Under the pieces are notes generated by a model. It saw only the letters and a list, made by a program, of their open reading frames with translations, had not been told where the DNA came from and made no database searches. 34,875 nucleotides of DNA from Chitinophagaceae bacterium. GTDB lineage: Bacteria > Bacteroidota > Bacteroidia > Chitinophagales > Chitinophagaceae. Every line of letters begins with the position of its first letter. Within the stretch, counting starts at the first letter, position 1. Below are positions 1-10,400 of the stretch, in pieces. The position numbers and the translations under genes are program-made. Location: assembly GCA_023251255.1 (NCBI GenBank), contig JAHEZD010000068.1:1-34875 (forward strand). Direction: 5' to 3'.

Positions 1-259
1 TTGACCCGTCCTGTACAATCACCTTCCGGCCCAATGCCAACTTCGTGTTTTCCGACACCTCGGTCCCACCTGAAAGACTCCCTTTCTTCGATAGGCAATG
101 GCCGTTCCTGCCTTTCGTTTCTGTGGTCAATCCAGCCTCTTTTCACCGCTAACAAGCAATGCCCATTCAGAAATTAACTTGTGGGTAACATTCAGGTAAC
201 TTCTAAGAGAGACTTTCACCACCAAATAGTATTGGATTTAACAGGTAAAGGTCAATTGA
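1..259. other. Left-edge region, no confident gene
   Basis: I cannot name a gene here. The + strand frame beginning at base 3 stays open to a TAA at 150-152. It would give a 49-residue C-terminal tail rich in F, P and V (ending ...VVNPASFHR), so it may be the end of a gene that begins outside the window. A - strand frame is also open over much of the same stretch but has no ATG, so neither is decisive. Bases 153-259 are AT-richer and would hold the promoter of the first adhesin gene. I see no convincing TAnnTTTG box there. Confidence 0.3.
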
Positions 260-3200
260 ATGAATAAAGTCTACTTTTTGTTATTGTGTTTTTTTACGGG
301 CCCAACAGTTTTTGCTCAATGCCCTGTTATCAATAGTGCCATGATCAATTCCTGCGGCGCAAGCGAGGGAATTAATGAATTTGTTGTATTTACCACTACT
401 GCGTCAGCAACTACAGGGTCATATACATTGCACTATGGCTCTGCAAATCCACCGTCGTCAGGAACTGCCAAACTGTATGGCTCAAACGCTACAACCAAAA
501 CAGGTCCAGGCAGCATCACGGCCAGTTCATGCACGATTAATGAAGTTACTTCCCCATCTACTGTGATTCCTGCGAATAGTATTGTCATTTTTATACCGTC
601 TGACTTTGAGACACTTTATGATGTGTCTGCACTATGTGGTGGGGGCAGTATCTATGTGGTATACATCAATCGTGCAGGCACCTGGCAGCCAGGTGGCAAC
701 TTGGCCAATAACCCCGGTTCCGGTGATAGGTACCTACAAATTACCAATGGGGCCAATGCCTGTACCTCAGGTGTCCGCACTTATACTTTTGGATGGCCTT
801 CGGATGCAGACGGCAATGCGATAAGCTGGAATGCCGCTGGTGTTCCAACTTATGTAAACAATGGGTGTACGGTGATTCCACCCCCCCCGGGTGTTACCAT
901 CACACCTTCATCGCCTATCTCTGTTTGCAACAATGCCACTGCTGCAACATTCAACTACAGTGCTACAGGCAGCCCTGACAAATACAGTTTGGATTGGAAT
1001 GCTGCTGCCAATGCAGTTGGGTTTGTGGATATGGTGAATGCTGCATTGTCCCCTTCTTCTTTTAGCATTTCCTTCCCTGCTGGCACAGTGGTGGGAACCA
1101 CTTATACTGGCAGCTTAACTGCTACCAACACAGGTACAGGCCTTACCAGTGCGCCACAGAATATAAGCATAACGGTCATTGGGAAGCCCGTTGTGCCCAG
1201 TATTATAGGGCCTACTTCATTATGCGAAGGCTATACTTATTATTCGCTCCAAAATGCGGTAGCTGGTGGCATCTGGAACAGCAATACGCCAGCTACCGCC
1301 ACTATTGACAATATTGGTTCGGTAACAGGTGTCTCGCCTGGCACAGCCATGCTCACCTATACAGTTACGAATGTATGTGGCAGCACGGTATCGGCACCTT
1401 TTAGCATGGACATAGTTGCAGTTCCAACGGTTGCAGCTATCTCAGGTGCCTCAAATATTTGCACAGGTGGTTCTGCCACTTTCACCAATACAACGCCAGG
1501 GGGTATATGGACCAGTAGCGATGGGTCCATAGCGAATGTAAGTACTGGTGGCATTGTTACAGGGGTAGCCCCGGGCGGACCTGTTACCATAACTTATACA
1601 GTTACCAACAGTTGCGGTTCCGCATCAAAAACATTCCAGGTGACAGTGGGCAATTCGCCTTTTGTGGCAGACATAACAGGGGCAACCAATGTATGTGCCG
1701 GAGCAACCACCACTTTGTCAAATGCAACCACGGGAGGAACTTGGAACAGTAGCAATACGGCACTGGCTACCATCAACAATTCAGGTACTGTTACGGGAAT
1801 AGCAGCAGGGGGCCCAGTAACCATCAGCTATACGGTAACGACTGGTTGTGGCACGGTATCAAAAACCTTTACTATAACGGTAATTGACAAGCCTGCTGTG
1901 CCTGCGGCCATTGCAGGAACTGCAAGCATTTGCGAAAGTTCAACCACCACCTTAACCGATGCCACAGCAGGAGGTGTATGGAGCAGTAGCAATATGGCAG
2001 CAGTCACTATCAACAGTAGTGGCGTTGTTACTGGCGTTTCAGCAGGACAGTCAACGATAACCTATACTGTTAGCAACGGGTGCGGAAGCACTGCATCGCT
2101 TCCATTTGTAATAACAGTTACGGGCAAACCAGTTGTTGCAGATATAACAGGTTCGTCAAGTCTATGTGTGGGCACAACTGCAACTTTGACCAATGTCACG
2201 GGTGGCGGCACTTGGAGCAGCAGCAATACAGCAGTAGCTACCGTAAATGCTACAGGCACTGTAACCGGTGCAGCAATAGGCGGACCAGTCACCATCACTT
2301 ATACAGTTACCAATACCTGTGGCTCCACTTCAAAAACATTCCAAGTAACAGTAGGCAGTCCCCCTTCTGTAGCAGATATTTCCGGCACAGCTAACCTATG
2401 TGCTGGCACAACCACCAACTTGTCCAATGCCACAACAGGCGGAACCTGGAGCAGTAGCAACACTTCCATAGCCACTGTGAATGCTACAGGCGTTGTAACA
2501 GGTGTTGCTCAGGGAACTGCAACCATCAGTTATACAGTAAGTTCAAGTTGTGGTTCGGTGGCAAAGACCATTAACATAACGGTTACTGATAAACCAGCCT
2601 TGCCACCTAACATAACAGGTTCATCAAATATTTGTGTTGGAACAGGTGCCACTTTGAGCAATGCAACAATGGGCGGCACATGGCAGAGCAGCAATATATC
2701 CGTAGCCATTATCAACAGTAGCGGCGTGGTTACAAGTATATCAACAGGACAAACCATAATTACCTATACCGTTTCCAATAGTTGTGGCAGCACCTCTTCC
2801 AATCCATTTACTGTAGCGGTAAGTGATGTTCCTGCTGTACCGGATATTACAGGACCAGCTACTGTAAACATGCCTTCTACCATAACACTTGCCAATACCA
2901 CGGGTGGTGGTACATGGAGCAGCAGCAATATATCTATTGCAACAGTGAATAACAATGGAGTGGTCACAGGCCTATCTGCAGGAAAGGATACTATTATTTA
3001 CACCGTAACGAATAGCTGCGGCACCACGATAAAAAAATATCCTATCCTAGTGGTGCTCCCTACTATCGAAGATGTTTTTATTCCAAATGCATTTACCCCA
3101 AATGGGGATGGGAAGAATGACCTGCTACAAGTGTATGGGAATACCATCACCGCATTGGACATGAAAATATTCAACCAATGGGGCGAACTCATCTTTACGA

Positions 3201-3340
3201 TGAAAGATGTAAGCAGCAAATGGGATGGCTCCTATAAGGGCAAGCAACAGCCCGTGGGTGTGTACATATATGTTGCCAAGGTAAAGCTGCAAAGCGGAAA
3301 TACAATTACTAAAAAAGGGTCGGTTAATTTAATACGCTAA
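260..3340 (+). CDS. Secreted Ig-repeat adhesin with gliding-motility C-terminal domain (type B T9SS cargo)
   Basis: This is a predicted cell-surface or secreted adhesin exported through Sec and then the type IX secretion system. Residues 1-20 (MNKVYFLLLCFFTGPTVFAQ) are a signal peptide. Residues about 21-205 form a Cys-containing N-terminal domain resembling lamin-tail-like domains, followed by a PPPP linker at about 207-210. Residues 211-308 look like one Ig/PKD domain. Residues about 309-933 are eight bacterial Ig-like (BIG2-type) repeats of about 78 residues, each with a GGxWxSSN...TGVxxG...YTVxNxCGS pattern. Residues 934-1026 are a CHU_C domain (FIPNAFTPNGDGKND, FNQWGE, WDG, GVYIYVAK, ending NLIR), the type B sorting signal. 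The PorP/SprF gene starts 5 nt after the stop, so the two are almost surely co-transcribed. A C8 run at 881-888 falls in the PPPP codons and could slip. The ligand is unknown. Confidence 0.93.
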   Translation: MNKVYFLLLCFFTGPTVFAQCPVINSAMINSCGASEGINEFVVFTTTASATTGSYTLHYGSANPPSSGTAKLYGSNATTKTGPGSITASSCTINEVTSPSTVIPANSIVIFIPSDFETLYDVSALCGGGSIYVVYINRAGTWQPGGNLANNPGSGDRYLQITNGANACTSGVRTYTFGWPSDADGNAISWNAAGVPTYVNNGCTVIPPPPGVTITPSSPISVCNNATAATFNYSATGSPDKYSLDWNAAANAVGFVDMVNAALSPSSFSISFPAGTVVGTTYTGSLTATNTGTGLTSAPQNISITVIGKPVVPSIIGPTSLCEGYTYYSLQNAVAGGIWNSNTPATATIDNIGSVTGVSPGTAMLTYTVTNVCGSTVSAPFSMDIVAVPTVAAISGASNICTGGSATFTNTTPGGIWTSSDGSIANVSTGGIVTGVAPGGPVTITYTVTNSCGSASKTFQVTVGNSPFVADITGATNVCAGATTTLSNATTGGTWNSSNTALATINNSGTVTGIAAGGPVTISYTVTTGCGTVSKTFTITVIDKPAVPAAIAGTASICESSTTTLTDATAGGVWSSSNMAAVTINSSGVVTGVSAGQSTITYTVSNGCGSTASLPFVITVTGKPVVADITGSSSLCVGTTATLTNVTGGGTWSSSNTAVATVNATGTVTGAAIGGPVTITYTVTNTCGSTSKTFQVTVGSPPSVADISGTANLCAGTTTNLSNATTGGTWSSSNTSIATVNATGVVTGVAQGTATISYTVSSSCGSVAKTINITVTDKPALPPNITGSSNICVGTGATLSNATMGGTWQSSNISVAIINSSGVVTSISTGQTIITYTVSNSCGSTSSNPFTVAVSDVPAVPDITGPATVNMPSTITLANTTGGGTWSSSNISIATVNNNGVVTGLSAGKDTIIYTVTNSCGTTIKKYPILVVLPTIEDVFIPNAFTPNGDGKNDLLQVYGNTITALDMKIFNQWGELIFTMKDVSSKWDGSYKGKQQPVGVYIYVAKVKLQSGNTITKKGSVNLIR
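881..888 (+). repeat. C8 homopolymer inside the adhesin gene
   Basis: Eight consecutive C bases encode part of the PPPP linker, codons 208-210 of the first adhesin. Gain or loss of one C would shift the frame before all the Ig repeats and the sorting domain, so this is a candidate contingency tract. A single sequence cannot show variation. Confidence 0.6.
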
Positions 3341-3345
3341 CAGCC

Positions 3346-4341
3346 ATGAAGAAGAGCACCATTTACCTATTGGTATCATTGTTATGCTTTTTGAATAAAG
3401 GACAGGCCCAGGTTGACCCGCATTTCTCCCAATACTATGCATATCCTATGTGGCTAAACCCTGCACTAACAGGCACTCTGGATGTAAACTACCGCGTAAC
3501 GGCCATTTACAGGAACCAATGGAGCAATATCACCAATGCGTTTTCAACCGTGGGTGTTTCTGCAGATTTCCAAACTGAGAAGAACATCAACTTCGGTATC
3601 AATATACTGCAGGAAACAGCAGGAACTGGCGGCTACCGTTATTTCAATGCCCAAACTTCTATCGCTTACACAGGTATAAAGCTTGGCGAAGATGGCAGAC
3701 ATAGAATATCCTTTGCCTTGCAGCCCGGTTTTATTGGGAGGCGATTTGACCCATCAACATTTAAGGGGGGCGATCAATGGGTACCTATCATAGGGTACAA
3801 CCCCAGTATTCCCACGTCAGAAATTCTAACGCAGTCCTCATCAACAGTATTTGATATCGGGGCTGGCGTTTCCTACTACAATACCGCTGAAAGCAAGGTG
3901 AATGTTTTTGGAGGTTTCTCGGCATCGCATCTCACGCAACCAACTGACCCATTTTTGTTCAAGGGCGTTAAGTCCAAGCTTCCTATTAGGTACAGTGTTC
4001 ATGCCGGTGCAAGAATTACGCTTTCAGAGGATGTCAGTTTTGTTCCCAATGCCCTGTACATGGTCCAGGGAACAGCAACTGAAACCATGTTGGGAGGTTA
4101 TGTACAATTGGCTGCAGGCGAGGTTACCGATGTAATGCTAGGTGCCAAGTATAGGATCCAGGATGCCATATCGCCTTTTGTGGGGTTGCAGGTGAGTAAC
4201 CAGTTCATGATAGGATTGAGCTACGATGTAACCAGTTCACAATTGAGCCAGATGGTTAAGGGTAGCAATGCATTTGAAATCTCCATCACCTTGTTGGGGA
4301 AGAAAGACACGGACAATTACTATAAATGCCCCAAGTTTTAA
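3346..4341 (+). CDS. PorP/SprF family T9SS outer-membrane protein
   Basis: The product is an outer-membrane beta-barrel of the PorP/SprF family. In Flavobacterium, members of this family are required for secretion or surface attachment of partner proteins carrying type B (CHU_C) C-terminal domains. The 331-residue length is normal for the family. Residues 1-22 are a signal peptide ending KGQAQ. The next segment has the family hallmark (VDPHFSQYYAYPMWLNPALTG), followed by YRNQW and a run of amphipathic strands (GISYxNT, LGAKYRI, ISPFVGLQ, FMIGLSYD). The gene sits 5 nt after the first adhesin and 133 nt before the giant adhesin. The likely inference is that it serves one or both, because their C-terminal domains are nearly alike. 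Confidence 0.93.
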   Translation: MKKSTIYLLVSLLCFLNKGQAQVDPHFSQYYAYPMWLNPALTGTLDVNYRVTAIYRNQWSNITNAFSTVGVSADFQTEKNINFGINILQETAGTGGYRYFNAQTSIAYTGIKLGEDGRHRISFALQPGFIGRRFDPSTFKGGDQWVPIIGYNPSIPTSEILTQSSSTVFDIGAGVSYYNTAESKVNVFGGFSASHLTQPTDPFLFKGVKSKLPIRYSVHAGARITLSEDVSFVPNALYMVQGTATETMLGGYVQLAAGEVTDVMLGAKYRIQDAISPFVGLQVSNQFMIGLSYDVTSSQLSQMVKGSNAFEISITLLGKKDTDNYYKCPKF

Positions 4342-4474
4342 CTGCGCTATACAGTTGGTTTTCTGGCAATTTGAACGGCAGGCACTGTTATAGGGATTGA
4401 ACAATTTTCAGTTTAAATAGGATACAGTCTTATTGGTTTTGTAAACATTGTTAATCAGTTGATTAAAAAATTAA

Positions 4475-7400
4475 ATGAAAGCATCTGCCCAATTCATTCT
4501 TGTTTTCCTTGCCTGCCTATCATGGCAATCATGGGTGCAGGCACAGACCATAACCACGGGTACAATAGCAGGTAGCCCATTTTGTCCGGGTGCAACTGTA
4601 GCTGTTCCATTTACATTGAGTGGCGTTTCCATCGGTCCGGGCAATGTGTTCACCGCAGAGCTTTCCGATGCCGCTGGCTCCTTTGCAAGCCCTGTAAGCA
4701 TAGGCACAGGAACACCCCCCGCCATCAATGCAACCATACCAATAGGCACACCGGCAGGTACGGGTTACAGGATAAGGGTAACCAGTAGCAACCAGCCTGT
4801 GACAGGGTCACCCAATACCACCAACTTGACCATTGGCAGTTCTACTATCAACGTTACTGGTAACAGTATCCCCATTATCGATGGGGATGTAACGCCATCA
4901 CTTGCCGATTTTACGGATTTCGGTTCCACTACAGTTGGGAGCAATATTGTGAGAACTTTTACTATAACAAACTCGGGGCCTTCCGGTCTCACTGTATCAA
5001 GCATAACCGTATCGGGAGCCAATGCATCCATGTTTACAGTAAGCACTTTGACACCTGCATCACCCATTGCAGCAGGGGGCTCATCAACCTTTAGCGTTAC
5101 GTTTTTGCCTACAGCCGCTGGAACCAAAACAGCTACCATCAATATCAACAACAGTAGCTGCAATGTTGCTGTCTATGATTTTGCCGTACAGGGAAATGCA
5201 ACGGTGCCAACTATCAATACCTTAACTTCCCAGGGCTTTGAAAATAGTGTATGTGACACTTGGACATCCACTGGGGTAACGTTGAGCAATGAAGTAGCCA
5301 GAACAGGCACTGGTTCAGGAAGGGTGGGCAGGTGTGGGGAGAGCGCAGTTGGAACTTTTGCACCAATAAATACAACTGGTTATGCCGGTCTTCAGTTTAC
5401 GCTTTATCATTCACTGGGACAAGGTCCTGGTTCAGGTCCTGGACTGGATACAAGAGAAGGGGTAGTGGTGCAGGTACAGGAAAACAACGGGGCTTGGGTT
5501 ACTATTGGTCAAGCTGGAGGCAATAACAATACAGCATGGGGATGGAATGCAATAGGAGGGGGAACAAATACCTGTCCGCAAACTTTTACCATGCCTAACC
5601 CACTTGTTTATAATCTTACTGCTGGCACTACTAGTTTTCGATTTCGAATAATTACCATTAATCAAGGAAATTCAGGATCAGGTTCATCCTGTTCTGCTGG
5701 TTGTGGTTCCTCTGCATCAACCTGCTGTGCAAATTTTGCGAACCAAATGAATGCCGCTGACCCTTCAACCTCAGCAAAAGTATATGACAGAAGTGATGAA
5801 GGCTTTTGTATCGATGATATTAAATTAACGACTACAAGCCCTATGCCAGTGACACTCACTTCTGCGGTTGGTACCAACGCCCAATCAACCTGTATCAATA
5901 CGCCCATTACAAACATTACCTACTTTGTTGCAGGAGGTGGTAGTGCCACTGTTACCGGCTTGCCTACTGGTGTAACAGGAACCTATAGTAATGGCATCTT
6001 TACCATCAGTGGAGCGCCTACAACAACTGTAGGTTCACCTTTTACTTATACGGTTACGTCCACTTGTACAGGCGAAACCGCAACGGGTGTTATTACCGTT
6101 AAGCCAACGCCAACAATAACGCTTACGTCGGCTGCGGGTACTTCAGCACAAACAATTTGTACCAATACCGCAATGACCATTATCACTTATTCAATTGGGG
6201 GAAGTGGAACTGGCGCTGGTATTACTGGCCTTCCCACAGGCCTTACAGGTGCATACAATGCTGGCGTATTTACCATAAGTGGTACACCCACTGCAACAGG
6301 TACTTTCAACTATACGGTTACAACCACAGGTCCTTGTTTGCCACAAGCAACTGCAACAGGTACCATCATCGTAAAACCTGATGCAACAATCACATTGACG
6401 TCTGCTGCAAGTACGAATGCCCAATTGCTATGCATAAATACAGCATTGACCAATATTGCTTATTCAATAGGTGGTAGCGGAACAGGTGCAGGAGTAACAG
6501 GCCTTCCTGCTGGATTGGTGGGTACATACAATACTGGTGTATTTACCATCAGTGGTACGCCAACTGTAACAGGTACTTTCAATTATACTGTTACAACAAC
6601 AGGCACTTGTGTACAGGCAACAGCAATAGGTACGGTAACGGTCAACCCAGATGCGACAGTTACATTGACTTCTGCTGCAAATACAAATGCACAGACATTG
6701 TGCACCAGTAGAGCTATTGCCAATATCACTTATTCAATAAGTGGTGGGGGAACGGGTGCAAACGTAACAGGCCTTCCTGCTGGGGTAATAGGTGTATATA
6801 ACGCAGGCGTATTTACTATTAGTGGTGCGCCAACTGCAACTGGTACATTCAACTATACTGTTACAACAACAGGAACCTGTGCACAGGTAACTGCAACAGG
6901 TACTATAATAGTCAATCCAGATGCGGCAATTGCATTGATCTCCGCTGCAAATGCACAAACATTGTGCATCAATACAGCTATTGCCAGTATCACTTATGCC
7001 ATTAATGGTGGGGGAACGGGTGCAAGCATCACTGGCTTGCCTGCTGGGGTAACTGGTGCATACAATGCTGGTGTATTTACCATAAGTGGTACACCTAGTG
7101 CACTAGGTACATTTAACTATACAGTTACAACAACAGGAACCTGTGCACAAGCAACTGCAACGGGTACTATTAGTGTAACCCCAAATGCAACGATAAGCTT
7201 GACTTCTGCTGCAGGTACTTCATCGCAGGCAGTATGCATCAATACAGCTATCGCTAGCATCACTTATTCCATTAGTGGTGGAGGAACGAATGCAAATATT
7301 ACTGGTTTACCTGCTGGTGTAACCGGTGTGTACAATGCAGGTGTGTTCACCATTAGCGGCACACCTACCGCCACGGGTATATTTAACTATACTGTTTCCA

Positions 7401-10400
7401 CAACAGGCAGTTGTGGGCAAACAACTGCAACGGGAAGCATAACAGTTAATCCAGATGCAACCATAGTATTGGCCTCTTCCACAAATACGGATGCTCAAGC
7501 GTTATGTATCAATACAGCAATAATCAATATTACCTATACAATTACAGGTGGTGGAACAGGAGCCATTGTTACTGGATTGCCTGCTGGGTTAGTGGGTGCA
7601 TACAATGCAGGGGTGTTTACCATTAGTGGCACACCTACCGCTACAGGTACATTTAATTATACGGTTACCACAACTGGAACATGCACACAAGCAACGGCTA
7701 CTGGCACCGTAACTGTAAATCCAGATGCAACCGTAACCCTAACCACTGCTGCAAATACAACTGCACAAACGGTTTGTATTAATACAGCTATCACCAATAT
7801 TGCCTACACTGTAGGCGGCGGCGGAACAGGTGCCAATGTTACTGGTTTACCTACTGGTATAGCAGGAGTGTTCAATGCGGGTGTGTTTACTATTAGTGGA
7901 ACACCAATTGTGGCAGGCAGTTTCAACTACACCATTACCACAACAGGAACCTGCACACAGAAAACAGCAACAGGAACGATAACAGTTAATCCAGATGCAA
8001 CGATTGCATTGATTTCTCCAGTAGCCACACTTGTACAAACCGTTTGTGTCAACACAGCTATCACCAACATAACCTATTCAATAACTGGTGGGGGCGCTGG
8101 AGCCAATATTACAGGACTTCCTGCTGGTGTAACTGCTGTGTACAATGCAGGGGTGTTTACTATCAGTGGCACAGCAACGGTACCTGGCACATTCAACTAC
8201 GCAATTACCACAACAGGCACATGTATACAGGTTACTGCTGCTGGCATCATTACGGTGAACCCTAACGTGCTACCAACGATAAGTGTTGCAGCAAGTCCAA
8301 GCGGTATTTTTTGTGCTGGTACATCCATCACCTTTACTGCCACTATTACCAATGGCGGAACTGCGCCTTTATACCAATGGAAGAAGAATGGAATAAATGT
8401 TGGCAGTAATGCTTCCACTTATACCGATAATACGTTAGCAACAACTGATGTTATTACTTGCACATTAACGAGCAATGCCCCATGTGTCAACCCTGCTTCC
8501 GTAACAAGCAATCCGGTTTCAGTTACAATAGGTGGGCCAATAAGCCAAGTAACTGGCAATAGCATTGCCATTGCCGATGGTGACATTACCCCAGCTATAA
8601 CCGACAATACAGATTTCGGCAATGTAAATACCAACAGCACAGTTACCAATACTTTCACCATCAAGAATACGGGCCTGACCAATCTGGTAATTAGCACCAT
8701 TACTGTTAGCGGTGCTGATGCATCGCTGTTTACAATTGGTGCGTTAACACCTGCATCACCCATTGCCCCCAGTGGTTCGGCTACTTTTACAGTAAGTTTT
8801 TCGCCTACCAGTGCTGGACTTAAAACTGCGATAGTCAATATCAACAATAACAGTTGCAGCGCTAGTCTGTATGATTTTGCAGTGCAGGGCAATGGCATTG
8901 CATTGCCTGCATCGGCTCTTGATTTTGATGGGGTGAATGACTATGTGAGCATACCCCACAATGCCAAGCTTAAACCCACGGCTCAAATAACCATTGAAGC
9001 TTGGGTCAACCCAAGGGACATACATACCAATACCTATTATGAGGTTTATAGAAAGGAAGATGGTAATGGCAGGCATTTGTTTTCTTTTCAGGAACATGGC
9101 ACCATATTGTCTTTTGGATTGGGGGTAGGGGCAACTTATGTTGAACTGGATGTACCAATCAACAAAGCCGATTATGAAAATCAATGGGTGCATATTGCAG
9201 CAACCTATGACGGTAAAACAAAAAGGATCTTTAGAAACGGTGTATTGATTGGTTCGATAAATACCACAGGTGCAATTATTGCTACGGGTACATCACCCGT
9301 ATTGATTGGTCAGAACCAACAGCAACCAGAATACTTTAATGGGAAAATAGATGAAGTACGCTTATGGGGAAGGGCTTTGTGCCAAACAGAAATCCAACAA
9401 ACCATGAATTGTGAACTGACTGGTCCACAAAATGGGCTGATTGCCTATTACAAATTCAATCAAGGGCTTGCGGGTGTACCTAATCCTAGTGTTACCACAT
9501 TGCTGGATGCAAGTGGCAACAACCTTAACGGAACGCTGATGAATTTTGCATTAACGTCATCTACATCAAACTGGGTCACCCCGGGCGGCGTAGTAACAGG
9601 AGTTAGTTGCTCACCTGCACAATTTGTTTTACTAACGCCCGCGGTTGTGATCAGTTCAAATCCAGTAAGCCCTGTTTGCCAGGGCACTGCTGTTACATTT
9701 ACTGCTACACCAACCAATGGCGGCACAGCCCCTGCATATATATGGAAGAAGAATGGCGTAACGATTAGTGGCGCAACATCGGCTACTTATTCAACAAATA
9801 CATTGGTGAATAGCGATGATATAGCTTGTGTATTGACAAGCAGTGAAACCTGTGTAACCACGCCAACTGCTACAAGCAATACTTTGCAGATGGTAGTAAA
9901 TCCTCCCACCGTACCAATATTTGCAGCAGTAGCTTCTGTATGCCAGAACGTAACTGCACCAGTGCTTCCAACCACATCCACCAATGGCATAATGGGTACA
10001 TGGAGCCCTGCGGTAAGCACGGCTATGATTGGAGCAACGACTTATACATTTACGCCAGCAACTGGGCAGTGTGGCACAACCACAACCTTGCAAATAACAG
10101 TGAACGCCCCAATTGTACCAACATTTGCACCGGTGGCTGCTGTATGCCAGAACTCAACTGCACCAGTGCTCCCAACCACATCCACCAATGGCATAACGGG
10201 CACATGGAGCCCTACGGTAAGCACAGCCACGGCTGGAACAGCAACTTATACGTTTACGCCATTAACTGGTCAATGTGCTACAACAACTAACATAAGCATA
10301 ACCATTAATCCATTGCCATCATTAACGGTCAATCCACTTACTGCCGCTGTTTGTTTAGGGAACAGCATCACGTTGCAGGCTGCGAGCAATGGCACCGTTC

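Noticed and set aside
4765-10093. Many - strand frames of 60-160 codons opposite the adhesins
   Set aside because: They repeat with the period of the adhesin repeats and are rich in V, T and P or C and Y, as expected for shadows of repetitive coding sequence.
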